Part shown: positions 9,348-18,727 of the stretch, one piece after another
Layout: the number at the start of each line of letters is the position of its first letter
How positions within the stretch are numbered: position 1 is the stretch's first letter
Origin: Bog-473 sp963781955
GTDB lineage: Bacteria > Actinomycetota > Acidimicrobiia > Acidimicrobiales > RAAP-2
Direction: 5' to 3'
NCBI GenBank assembly: GCA_963781955.1
Contig: CAWAHU010000001.1
Location: 1,240,001 to 1,304,000, forward strand
DNA length: 64,000 nt
Translations under genes and position numbers: made by a program
The notes under the pieces: generated by a model
What the model was told of the DNA's origin: nothing
The model's database searches: none
What the model saw: only the letters and a program-made list of their open reading frames with translations

Positions 9348-11388
9348 ATGCCCGCGTTCGAGGTCGTCTCCCCGTTCAAGCCCTCGGGTGACCAGCCGCA
9401 GGCCATCACCGCCCTGTCCGGGGGTGTCCGGCGAGGGGACCGCTGCCAGACGCTCCAGGGGATCACCGGCTCGGGCAAGACGGCGACCATCGCCTGGATG
9501 GTCGAGCAGGTCCAGCGGCCGACCCTCATCATCGAGCCGAACAAGTCCCTGGCGGCTCAGCTCTCCTCGGAGCTCCGCGAGCTCTTCCCGAAGAACCGGG
9601 TCGAGTTCTTCGTCTCGTACTACGACTACTACCAGCCCGAGGCCTACCTGCCGGCCACCGACACCTACATCGAGAAGGACTCGTCGATCAACGACGAGAT
9701 CGACCGGCTGCGGCACGCGACCACGTCCTCCCTGCTGATGCGCCGCGACGTGATCGTGGTGGCGTCGGTCTCGTGCATCTACGGCCTGGGCTCGCCGGAG
9801 GAGTACCGGGACCGGATCCTCGGCCTGGCCGTGGGGGAGCAGGTCGACCAGCGCGAGATGCTGCGGCGCCTGGTCGACCTCCAGTACGCCCGCAACGACG
9901 TCAACCTGGTCCGGGGCACGTTCCGGGCACGGGGCGACACCGTCGAGATCCACCCCGCCTACGAAGAGGCGGCGCTGCGGGTGGAGATGTTCGGCGACAC
10001 GGTCGAGCGGATCGTGCCGTTCGACGTGATGACCGGCGAGATGGGCGAGGAGATGGAGGACGTGGCCGTGTACGCCGCCACCCACTACGTGACCGGCGAC
10101 GACACCATCCAGCGGGCCGTCGGGTCGATCGAGGTGGAGCTGCGTGAGCGGCTCCAGGAGTTCGAGCGGGAGGGGAAGCTCCTCGAGGCCCAGCGGCTTG
10201 CGGGTCCGCACCGAGCACGACCTCGAGATGCTCGCCGAGACGGGCGTGTGCTCGGGCGTGGAGAACTACAGCCGGCACCTCGACGGGCGGGCGCCGGGCG
10301 AGACGCCCTACACGCTCCTCGACTTCTTCCCCAAGGACTACCTGTGCGTGATCGACGAGAGCCACGTGGCCGTGCCGCAGCTCCACGGGCAGTACGCCGG
10401 CGACCGCTCCCGCAAGGACATGCTGGTCGAGCACGGGTTCCGGTTGCCCTCGGCCCGGGACAACCGGCCGTTGCGCTTCGACGAGTTCGTCGAGCGGGTA
10501 CCCCAGTGCGTCTTCGTCTCCGCCACCCCGGGGTCCTACGAGATCGAGCAGTCGGCCCAGGTCGTCGAACAGGTGATCCGCCCCACCGGCCTGGTCGACC
10601 CCGAGGTCACCATCGTGCCCACCAAGGGGCAGGTCGACGACCTTCAGGCCCGGATCACGCGCACCGTGGCGGCCGGCGGCCGGGTGCTGGTCACCACGCT
10701 GACGAAGAAGATGGCCGAGGACCTGACCGACTACCTGGCCGAGGCCGGCGTCAGGGTCCAGTACCTGCACTCGGACATCGACACGATCACCCGCATCGAG
10801 ATCCTGCGCGAGCTGCGGCTGGGCACGATCGACGTCCTTGTGGGCATCAACCTGCTTCGCGAGGGCCTCGACCTGCCCGAGGTGGCCCTGGTCGCCATCC
10901 TCGACGCCGACAAGGAGGGGTTCTTGCGGTCGGCCTCCTCGCTGATCCAGACCATGGGCCGGGCGGCGCGCAACGTCGACGGCTCGGTGGTCCTCTACGC
11001 CGACACCGTGACCGACGCCATGCGCGAGGCCGTCTCGGTGACACAGCGGCGCCGGGCCCTCCAGTTGGCCTACAACGAGGAGCACGGGATCGACCCCCAG
11101 ACCATCCGCAAGTCGGTCACCGACATCCTCGAACGGCTGCGGGGTACCAGTGGAGGGGTGGCCAAGGCCGGTCGCAGCCGGGCCGAGGTCCGCAAGAACG
11201 CCGCCGTGCGGGGCAACCGCCGCCCGACCCTGCTCGCCGAGGGGGCGGCGGCGTCCCCGGCCGAGGCCATGGAGCTCATGACCCAGCTCGAGGCTGAAAT
11301 GAAGGCCGCGGCCGCCGACCTCCGCTACGAAGAGGCGGCCCTGCTGCGCGACGAGATCGCCGAGTTGCGCTCGTCGGTCCCCGGGTAG
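9348..11388 (+). CDS. uvrB: UvrABC excinuclease subunit B, with a one-base frameshift
   Basis: The damage-verifying helicase of nucleotide excision repair, ~680 residues. Walker A is GITGSGKTATIAW and the beta-hairpin region is YYDYYQPEAYLPATDTYIEK. Helicase motifs VIDESHV, SATPG and QTMGRAARN follow, with a C-terminal UVR motif (ADLRYEEAALLRDEIAELR) that contacts UvrC. The frame breaks at ~10196-10201: EAQRL is read in the first frame and RVRTEHDLEML in the second. The DNA (cggcttgcgggtc) has one base too many compared with the UvrB consensus. Since uvrA and uvrC are intact, an assembly or read error is likelier than true loss. The start codon shows no clear ribosome-binding site, in keeping with leaderless expression. 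Confidence 0.93.
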
Positions 11389-11477
11389 CCCCGCCGACCG
11401 CCGCCCCGGGCGGGCCGCTCAGCCCTTGACGGCACCACCGGGAATGACGGAAATGCAGCCGAGCTAGCGTCGGCGCC

Positions 11478-11869
11478 ATGCCGACCACGACCCAACTCCG
11501 GGAAGCCATGGAGCGCTACGCGGCGACCGTGAGCTCCAAAGACGCCGATGCCTACGCTGCCCTCTTCACGTCCGACGCCGTGCAGGTTGACCCGTATCCA
11601 TCGACCAACGTGGGCCGGGACGCCATCAAGGACTTCATCGAACGTTCCTTCGACGCTTGTGAGACCTTTCGCTTCGATGTCGGCGAGGTCCACCCCGTCG
11701 CGGACAAGGTGGCGATCACCTTCCACATCACGCTGACCATGGCAGGGGGCGTCACCATGCACATCCGCGGCGTGGAGGTCTTCACCATCACCGACGACGG
11801 ACTGATCTCGGCCGTCGAGGCCTACTGGGGCGACGACAGTGTGCAAATTCGAGGAGGGTGCGGGTTAAC
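11478..11869 (+). CDS. NTF2-like / SnoaL-fold protein, 3' end uncertain
   Basis: About 125 residues of a nuclear-transport-factor-2 fold. The start LREAMERYAATVSSKDADAYAALF is followed by a V-D-P-Y-x-x-N-x-G-R-x-A-I helix, as in ketosteroid-isomerase-like and SnoaL-like proteins. The C-terminal strand ends at VEAYWGDDS. The fold binds small hydrophobic ligands and some members are isomerases; the substrate here is unknown. The frame has no stop where the family normally ends and runs into the next gene. A one-base shift near 11850 would end it at TAA 11867-11869, which I take as the likely end. It starts 90 bases after uvrB. Confidence 0.65.
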
Positions 11870-11915
11870 CTCGTCACACACCCTCGTGGGATTGGCGGAA
11901 GCATTGGAGGCGGAG

Positions 11916-14103
11916 TTGCGTCGATTGGCAGGGTTCGTCGCGGGGGCCACCCTTGTTGTCGGTTCGTTGTTCGTTCTGGCGCCCGAGGTCGCGAGCGGCG
12001 CCCCCGGTCACCGGAATCATCAAGGTGTTCGCCGGCAGCGGCACCCAGGGTTTCTCCGGCAACGGCGGATCGGCCACCTCGGCCGAGTTCTTCGACCCGT
12101 CCGACGAGGCGGTCTCGTCGCCCTCGGGCACGGTGTACATCGCCGACATGAAGAACTGCCAGGTGCGCCAGGTGGCGTCGAACGGCATCATCAGCGCCTT
12201 CGTCGGCGCGGGGACGTGCCAGCGCGAGCTCTGGCAGCATCCCCTGACGAACGTCCCGGGACCGGTCGCCACGCCGTCATCGGCATGCCGACCGGTGTCG
12301 CCGTGGACGCGTCGGGCAACGTGTACATCGCCGACTGCACCAACTACACGGGCACGGGATCTGGATGCACGCAGGGGTACATCCTCAAGGTCTCGGGCGG
12401 TGCCATCTCCGTCCTCCCGACCTCGACCCAGATCGGAGCACCGTGGGGTGTGCGCACCGAAGGTGGGAACGTCTACTTCAGCGACGTGGTGAACAATGTC
12501 GTCGATGAGGTCAGCAGCACGGGCGGGGCGGTCACCACGGTGGCCGGCAACGGAACCGCGGGTTACTCGGGAGACGGCCAATCCGGCAACGTCGGCCCAG
12601 CTGGACGACCCCACCGGGCTCTACGTCGACGGGTCGGGAACATCTTCATCGCGGACTCGAAGAACGCTCGGGTGCGCGAAGTCTCAGGTGGCACCATCAA
12701 CACGATCGCCGGCAACGGCACGGTCGGGGTTTCGGGTGACAACGGCCCGGCTACCTCAGCCGAGCTCACCAAGCCCTTCGGCGTCGTCGAGGACGCGAAC
12801 GGCAACCTCTACATCGCCGACTACCTAGCGTTCTGCGTCCGCGCCGTGAGCCCGGGCGGCACCATCACCACGTACGCCGGCACGTGCGGCACGCAAGGGT
12901 ACAACGTGAATGGCGTTTCGACGCCCTCGGCGCTCTTCGGGGGTCTGTCGAGCGACTCGCCACCCGGAGGTCCCTCGCAAGTCGTCTTCAACGCCGGCGG
13001 CGGACTCTTGATCAACGACTACGGGGATAACCAGGTCGACGTGGTCGAGCCATCGTCCCCGCCGCCCACAAGGCCCACAATCACGAACCTCCCCTCACAG
13101 GCCTCGGTCGGCGGGCAGTTTCGTAGCCACGGTCAGCACGACGAGCAATGGCGCCACGTCGGTGGCGTCCAACAGCACCACCGAGTGCACGGTCGGTTCC
13201 GACGGGCACACCGTCACCTTCGTCGCCACGGGCACCTGTTCGCTGACGGCGAGCGTGGCGGCGACCACGCAGTACGCGGCCGCCACGGGGGTGCCCCAGA
13301 CCTTCACGATCGGCCCGGTCACCTCCGGGTCCCAGACCCCCACGCAGGGCTACTGGCTGGTGGCGACCGACGGCGGCATCTTCAACTACGGCACCGCCGG
13401 CTTCTACGGCTCGACCGGAGCCATCCACCTGAACAAGCCCATCGTGGGCATGGCGGCCACCCCCGACGGCAAGGGCTACTGGCTGGTGGCCTCCGACGGC
13501 GGCATCTTCAACTACGGCGACGCCGGGTTCTACGGCTCGGCCGGCTCGATTCCGCTGAACAAGCCCATCGTGGGCATGGCGGCCACCCCCGACGGCAAGG
13601 GCTACTGGTTGGTGGCGACCGACGGCGGGATCTTCTCCTACGGCGACGCCACGTTCTTCGGCTCGACCGGGGCCATCCACCTGAACCAGCCCATCGTGGG
13701 CATGGCGGCCACCGCCGACGGCAAGGGCTACTGGCTGGTGGCCTCCGACGGCGGCATCTTCAACTACGGCGACGCCGCCTTCCAGGGTTCGGCCGGCGCC
13801 ATCCACCTGAACAAGCCCATCGTGGGCATGGCGGCCACCCCCGACGGCAAGGGCTACTGGTTGGTGGCGACCGACGGCGGCATCTTCAACTACGGCACCG
13901 CCACGTTCTACGGCTCGACGGGTTCCATCACGCTCAACAAGCCCATCGTCGGCATGACGGCCACCGCCGACGGCAAGGGCTACTGGCTGGCGGCCTCCGA
14001 CGGCGGCATCTTCAACTACGGCGACGCCACCTTCGAGGGCTCGGCGGGTGCCGTCCACCTCAACAAGCCCATCGTCGGCGAGGCGGTAGCCTCCGCCGGC
14101 TGA
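11916..14103 (+). pseudogene. Secreted NHL + six-repeat propeller protein 1 (several frameshifts)
   Basis: First of four tandem paralogues. TTG 11916, five bases after GGAGG, opens a signal peptide (LRRLAGFVAGATLVVG). NHL-type repeats follow in pieces of different frames (GVAVDASGNVYIADC, NGNLYIADYLAFCVRAV). Then come an Ig-like segment (~13080-13320) and six 42-residue units of the form GYWLVATDGGIFNYG...NKPIVGMAATPDGK, from ~13348 to the stop. Shifts are needed near 12000, 12235-12290, 12590-12640 and 13115. The expected product is an exported or surface double propeller of ~700 residues. Either the gene is decaying or the sequence has errors. The repeat part is nearly identical in DNA to that of the next gene. 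Function is unknown; NHL propellers usually bind proteins, RNA or glycans. Confidence 0.75.
13341..14083 (+). repeat. 743-bp near-identical block, copy 1 (six 126-bp units)
   Basis: Six tandem 126-bp units encode the 42-residue repeats of propeller gene 1. The whole block matches 15688-16430 at a constant offset of 2,347 bp with few differences. Units alternate between GYWLVATDGG and GYWLVASDGG forms in the same order in both copies. Confidence 0.85.
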
Positions 14104-14122
14104 GCTCGGTAGCTGACGCGAC

Positions 14123-14153
14123 AGCGTCATGCCGTCGGCGACGGCATGACGCT
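14123..14153 (+). terminator. Hairpin after propeller gene 1
   Basis: Perfect 14-bp stem AGCGTCATGCCGTC / GACGGCATGACGCT with a 3-nt loop, 20 bases after the stop. There is no T-run, as is common for actinobacterial terminators. Confidence 0.7.
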
Positions 14154-14342
14154 CAACCCAGCGTTCACATGTCGGCCGGGACGATGGAGATGGTCCGCAA
14201 CCGGGCGCACGAGGGCGCCTGGTTGTCCGACGATCTCGCCATGTCGTCCCAAACCCCTACATTTGGCGATTCCCCTCCGCTACCATGCGCCCACCAGCGT
14301 TCCACCAGATGCGGACCACTGGGAGAGGGAGGTGCGGGTTTC

Positions 14343-16438
14343 ATGAGGTGGCTCACGGCGGACTCACGACGTCTTGAACGAGGGAAGACGCGCCCGGCCT
14401 TGGGGACCCTGGCCGCGCTGTGCTTGTGCGCGACCGGTATCCCGTTGGTCGCGGCGCTCGGAACTGCCAGCCCGGCCGGAGCAGCTACGCCGGCCGGCAA
14501 CATCTTCGAGGTCGACCTCGGCACGACCGGGAGCGGCTCGGTCAACGGATTCCCGACGTCGGCTACGGGGAACGTGGCGCCTTCGCTCACGACGACGAAC
14601 GCCGTCTCCGCACCGGCGGCCGGCGTGTTCGACCCGGCGGGCAACCTGTGGGTGGCCAACCTCGGGGAGGCGTCCGGTACCACCGGAAGCGGGAGCACGA
14701 TACCGAGCATCACCGAGTACACGCCCACCGAACTGTCCACGGGCGGTGCGCCGAGGCGTACCATCACCAACTCGGGCTGGGGGCCCGCTGCCGGCCCGAG
14801 CGGACTGGCCTTCGACGCCGCCGGGAACCTGTGGGTGGGGCAGCTCGGTGGGAACGTGGTCGAGTACAGCGCCGGCCAGCTTGCCCCCGTGGGCAGCATC
14901 ACCTCGACGCCGGCAGCCACCCTCACGGTGGCATCGGCGTTCGTCGGCGTGACGTTCGACTCGGGCGGGAACCTGTGGGTGACCGCCGCGCCGATCACCG
15001 GGGCTACGTCGGCAGGCTCCATCGAGAAATTCCCGCCCAGCCAGCAGGTCAGCTCGGCGCTGCGAGCGTGACGCTGTCCGGAGCTGGTCTGATCGAGCCC
15101 GGCTACCCGACGTTCGACGCCTCGGGCAACCTATGGTTCTCCGAGATCGACGGCGCCAACGCAGTGGCCAAGCTGACTCCGGGCCAGCTGGGCTCCACGG
15201 GTACCCCGACGCCGGGTGTGATCCTGACGCTGGTCAACGGCGGCCAGCCACGGGGCACCCTCTTCGACTCGGCCGGCAACCTGTGGGTCACGGACTCGGC
15301 CAACGCGGCTGTCAACGAGTACTCGCCCGGCCAGCTCACCAGCACGGGCTCGCCGGTCCCGTCCAACCAGATCATCGGTGGGAACACGGGGTTCGTTTCC
15401 CCCGCTGACGTCGTGCTCAAGGCGGCCCCGACGATCACGTCGGTGAACCCGTCGCAGGGCAGCGCCGGGGCGACGGTGACCATCGACGGCACCGACTTCA
15501 CGTCGCCCCCGACGGTGACCTTCGGCTCGACGGCCGCCACCAACGTGACCTACGTGTCGCCGACCCAGCTCACGGCCACGGTGCCCGCGGGGTCCGGGAC
15601 GGCGAACGTCACGGTGACCTCGCTGGGAGGCACCAGCGCGCCAGCCACCTTCACGTACGGCTCCACGCCGCCGCCACCACCACCCCCCACGCAGGGCTAC
15701 TGGCTGGTGGCGACCGACGGCGGCATCTTCAACTACGGCACCGCCGGCTTCTACGGCTCGACCGGGGCCATCCACCTGAACAAGCCCATCGTGGGCATGG
15801 CGGCCACCCCCGACGGCAAGGGCTACTGGCTGGTGGCCTCCGACGGCGGCATCTTCAACTACGGCGACGCCGGGTTCTACGGCTCGGCCGGCTCGATTCC
15901 GCTGAACAAGCCCATCGTGGGCATGGCGGCCACCCCCGACGGCAAGGGCTACTGGTTGGTGGCGACCGACGGCGGGATCTTCTCCTACGGCGACGCCACG
16001 TTCTACGGCTCGACCGGGGCCATCCACCTGAACCAGCCCATCGTGGGCATGGCGGCCACCGCCGACGGCAAGGGCTACTGGCTGGTGGCCTCCGACGGCG
16101 GCATCTTCAACTACGGCGACGCCGCCTTCCAGGGTTCGGCCGGCGCCATCCACCTGAACAAGCCCATCGTGGGCATGGCGGCCACCCCCGACGGCAAGGG
16201 CTACTGGTTGGTGGCGACCGACGGCGGCATCTTCTCCTACGGCACCGCCACCTTCTTCGGCTCGACCGGGGCCATCCACCTGAACAAGCCCATCGTGGGC
16301 ATGGCGGTCACCGCGGACGGCAAGGGCTACTGGCTGGCGGCCTCCGACGGCGGCATCTTCAACTACGGAGACGCCACCTTCGAGGGCTCGGCGGGCGCCG
16401 TCCCGCTGAACCAGCCGGTGGTCGGCATCACCTCCTGA
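14343..16438 (+). CDS. Secreted Vgb/NHL-like + IPT/TIG + six-repeat propeller protein 2 (one frameshift)
   Basis: Second paralogue, ~700 residues. ATG 14343 follows GAGAGGGAGGTGCGGG. The signal peptide ends around GTASPAGAATPAG. Residues ~50-350 carry repeated F-D-x-x-G-N-L-W-V units (AGVFDPAGNLWVANLG, FDAAGNLWVGQLG, FDSAGNLWVTDSA), a Vgb/NHL-like propeller. An IPT/TIG domain follows (APTITSVNPSQGSAG...), then a run of seven prolines, then six 42-residue GYWLVA repeats. The frame changes at ~15040-15060 between EKFPPSQ and ASVTLSG; one indel restores a single protein. Its N-terminal propeller differs from the other three while its C-terminal repeats are almost the same as gene 1, so domains have been shuffled. 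Extracellular; ligand unknown. Confidence 0.78.
15688..16430 (+). repeat. 743-bp near-identical block, copy 2
   Basis: Partner of 13341-14083 and the six-repeat end of propeller gene 2. Differences are few and mostly in unit 5 (ACCGCCACCTTCTTCGG here) and the last codons. Confidence 0.85.
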
Positions 16439-16454
16439 ACCAGCGGTCTGCACC

Positions 16455-16488
16455 GGGACGGCCCTGCCCTTCGGGGCGGGGCCGTCCC
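16455..16488 (+). terminator. Hairpin with TTCG loop after propeller gene 2
   Basis: A stem GGGACGGCCCTGCCC / GGGCGGGGCCGTCCC with a stable TTCG loop, 16 bases past the stop. Likely intrinsic terminator without a U-tract. Confidence 0.75.
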
Positions 16489-16565
16489 CGCTGGTGCATC
16501 GGACCCGATCACCCTGACCAGTGCCTGGGCGCCCGGCTCTCGCACAACGGCTGCACAACCGGCTG

Positions 16566-16597
16566 TGTCACCCCCGGTGCCACGGGGTTAGTCTCGG
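16566..16597 (+). promoter_or_regulatory. Putative promoter of propeller gene 3
   Basis: TGTCAC (16566-16571), a 17-bp spacer, then TAGTCT (16589-16594) within GGTTAGTCTCGG. The same GGTTAG-TCGG box precedes gene 4 (18673-18684), and GGTTAACCTCG precedes gene 1 (11863-11873). A leader with AGGAGG leads to ATG 16636. Confidence 0.45.
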
Positions 16598-16635
16598 CTT
16601 CGTCGGGGAGGCGGAACCACAGGAGGGATCCGGAC

Positions 16636-18561
16636 ATGCGTCGAGGGTTGGCTGCCGTCGCGGGGGCGACACTCATCATCGGGTTGGGTCTGGGGGCCGT
16701 GCCGGCCGGTGCGGCCGGCGGGTCTGCACCGGGGACGATCAACGCGTTCGCCGGCACCAGCGCGGCTGGGTTCACCGGCAACGGCGGGCCTGCCTCCCAG
16801 GCTGAGTTCAACAACCCGTCGGACGAGGCGATCTCGGCCTCGGGCACCGTGTACGTCGCCGACTTCAAGAATTGCCAGGTGCGCCAGGTGGCGCCGAACG
16901 GCACCGTCAGCGCCTTCGCCGGCAGCGGGACGTGCCCCGCCGACACGACCAACGTGATCGTGACGGGCCTCGGCGGACCAGCGGTCAACGCCGCCATCGG
17001 CTTGCCCACCGGCGTCGCTGTGGACGCCTCGGGGAACGTGTACATCGCGGATTGCACCAACTACAACGGGGGATGCTTCCAGGGGTTCGTCCTCAAGGTG
17101 TCCCCGAGCGGGGTCATCACCGTCTTCGCGGGGAACGGCACCTACGGCAACACCGGTGACAACGGCCCGGCGACCTCGGCCGAGATCGGTGGCCCGTGGG
17201 GCGTCCGCACCGACCGTGCCGGGAACGTGTACTTCTCCGACGTGCAGTTCAGTGTCGTCCGCAAGGTCGACCCGAGCGGGATCATCACGACGGTGGCCGG
17301 GGACGGGGCGTTCGGGTACTCGGGCGACAACGGTCCCGCCACCCAGGCGGAGCTCAACGACCCGACCGGGTTGTACATCGACGCGTCGGGCAACCTCCTG
17401 ATTGCCGACACGGGGAACTTCGTGATCCGCCTGGTGACGCCCAATGGGATCATCAAGACCTACGCCGGCAACAACGCGGCCGGGGCCGGCACCTCGGGCG
17501 ACGGGGGTCCGGCGACCGCGGCCCAGCTCCAGGCGCCCTTCGGCGTCGTCGAGTCCAACGTGGGCGTGGTCTACATCGCCGACTACCTCGCGCAGTGCGT
17601 CCGCGAAGTGTTCCCGGACGGGAACATCGCCACGTACGCGGGGCAGTGCGGCACCCAGGGCACCGGGAACCAAGGCAACGGGGGGCCGGCCTCGTCGGCA
17701 CTCCTGGACGGACCCTCGCAGGTGACGTTGGACCTGAGCGGCAACCTCTACATCAATGAGTACGCGGGGAACCAGGTCCGCATGGTCACCGCCACCGCGC
17801 CCACCGGGCTGGGGTACTGGCTGGTGGCCACCGACGGCGGCGTCTTCAACTACGGCGGAGCCGGGTTCAACGGCTCCGCCGGCTCGATCCACCTCAACCA
17901 GCCGATCGTGGGCATGGCGCGCATGCCGGACTGGGGCGGGTACTGGCTGGTCGCCTCCGACGGGGGCATCTTCAACTACGGCAACGCCGGCTTCTACGGG
18001 TCCACCGGGGCCATCCACCTCAACAGACCGATCGTGGGCATGGCCGAGACCCCTGACGCCCGGGGTTACTGGCTGGTGGCCACCGACGGGGGCATCTTCA
18101 ACTACGGCGACGCCGGGTTCTTCGGCTCGGCCGGCGCGGTCCACCTCAACCAGCCCATCGTGGGCATGGCCCCCACCCCCGACGGCAGGGGCTACTGGCT
18201 GGTAGCGGCCGACGGGGGCATCTTCACCTACGGCGACGCCGGGTTCTTCGGCTCGGCCGGGGCCATCCACCTCAACAAGCCCATCGTGGGCATGGCGGCC
18301 ACCCCCGACGGCAAGGGCTACTGGCTGGTGGCGACCGACGGCGGCATCTTCACCTACGGCGACGCCACCTTCTACGGCTCGGCCGGGGGCGTCCACCTCA
18401 ACAACCCGGTGGTGGGCATGGCCTCGACGCCGGACGGCAAGGGCTACTGGCTGGTGGCCTCCGACGGGGGCATCTTCAACTACGGCGACGCCGGGTTCTT
18501 CGGCTCGGCCGGCGGGGTCCGCCTCAACAAGCCCATCGTGGGGATGGCACCCGGGCTCTGA
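16636..18561 (+). CDS. Secreted NHL + six-repeat propeller protein 3 (intact)
   Basis: 641 residues in one frame, the only undamaged member of the family. A signal peptide (RRGLAAVAGATLIIGLGLGAVPAGAAGG) precedes about six NHL units of the type SAEIGGPWGVRTDRAGNVYFSDVQ, each ending in a V-R-K-V strand and an x-T-x-A-G-N/D-G loop. That suits one closed propeller (residues ~35-390). Six 42-residue GYWLVA(T/S/A)DGG repeats (residues ~393-640) form a second. Paired Cys in several NHL loops (KNCQVR, SGTCPAD, DCTNYNGGC) point to an oxidising extracellular setting. No sortase, LysM or membrane anchor is seen, so it is either released or held by binding. Used here as the template for reading the broken paralogues. 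Function unknown. Confidence 0.85.
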   Translation: MRRGLAAVAGATLIIGLGLGAVPAGAAGGSAPGTINAFAGTSAAGFTGNGGPASQAEFNNPSDEAISASGTVYVADFKNCQVRQVAPNGTVSAFAGSGTCPADTTNVIVTGLGGPAVNAAIGLPTGVAVDASGNVYIADCTNYNGGCFQGFVLKVSPSGVITVFAGNGTYGNTGDNGPATSAEIGGPWGVRTDRAGNVYFSDVQFSVVRKVDPSGIITTVAGDGAFGYSGDNGPATQAELNDPTGLYIDASGNLLIADTGNFVIRLVTPNGIIKTYAGNNAAGAGTSGDGGPATAAQLQAPFGVVESNVGVVYIADYLAQCVREVFPDGNIATYAGQCGTQGTGNQGNGGPASSALLDGPSQVTLDLSGNLYINEYAGNQVRMVTATAPTGLGYWLVATDGGVFNYGGAGFNGSAGSIHLNQPIVGMARMPDWGGYWLVASDGGIFNYGNAGFYGSTGAIHLNRPIVGMAETPDARGYWLVATDGGIFNYGDAGFFGSAGAVHLNQPIVGMAPTPDGRGYWLVAADGGIFTYGDAGFFGSAGAIHLNKPIVGMAATPDGKGYWLVATDGGIFTYGDATFYGSAGGVHLNNPVVGMASTPDGKGYWLVASDGGIFNYGDAGFFGSAGGVRLNKPIVGMAPGL

Positions 18562-18727
18562 CCGCCTGGGCGGCCGGTCACCCGGTTCGTCCGGCCAATC
18601 GGGGTGTGACGAGGTCGGTTGCACCAAGTTGTCACACGCGCCCGGTCGCCCCGTGCTCGCGGTGGCGGACCCGGTTAGTGTCGGCGTCTCGGAGGGGCTA
18701 GGTACGTCGAAAGGGAGGGTTCACATC

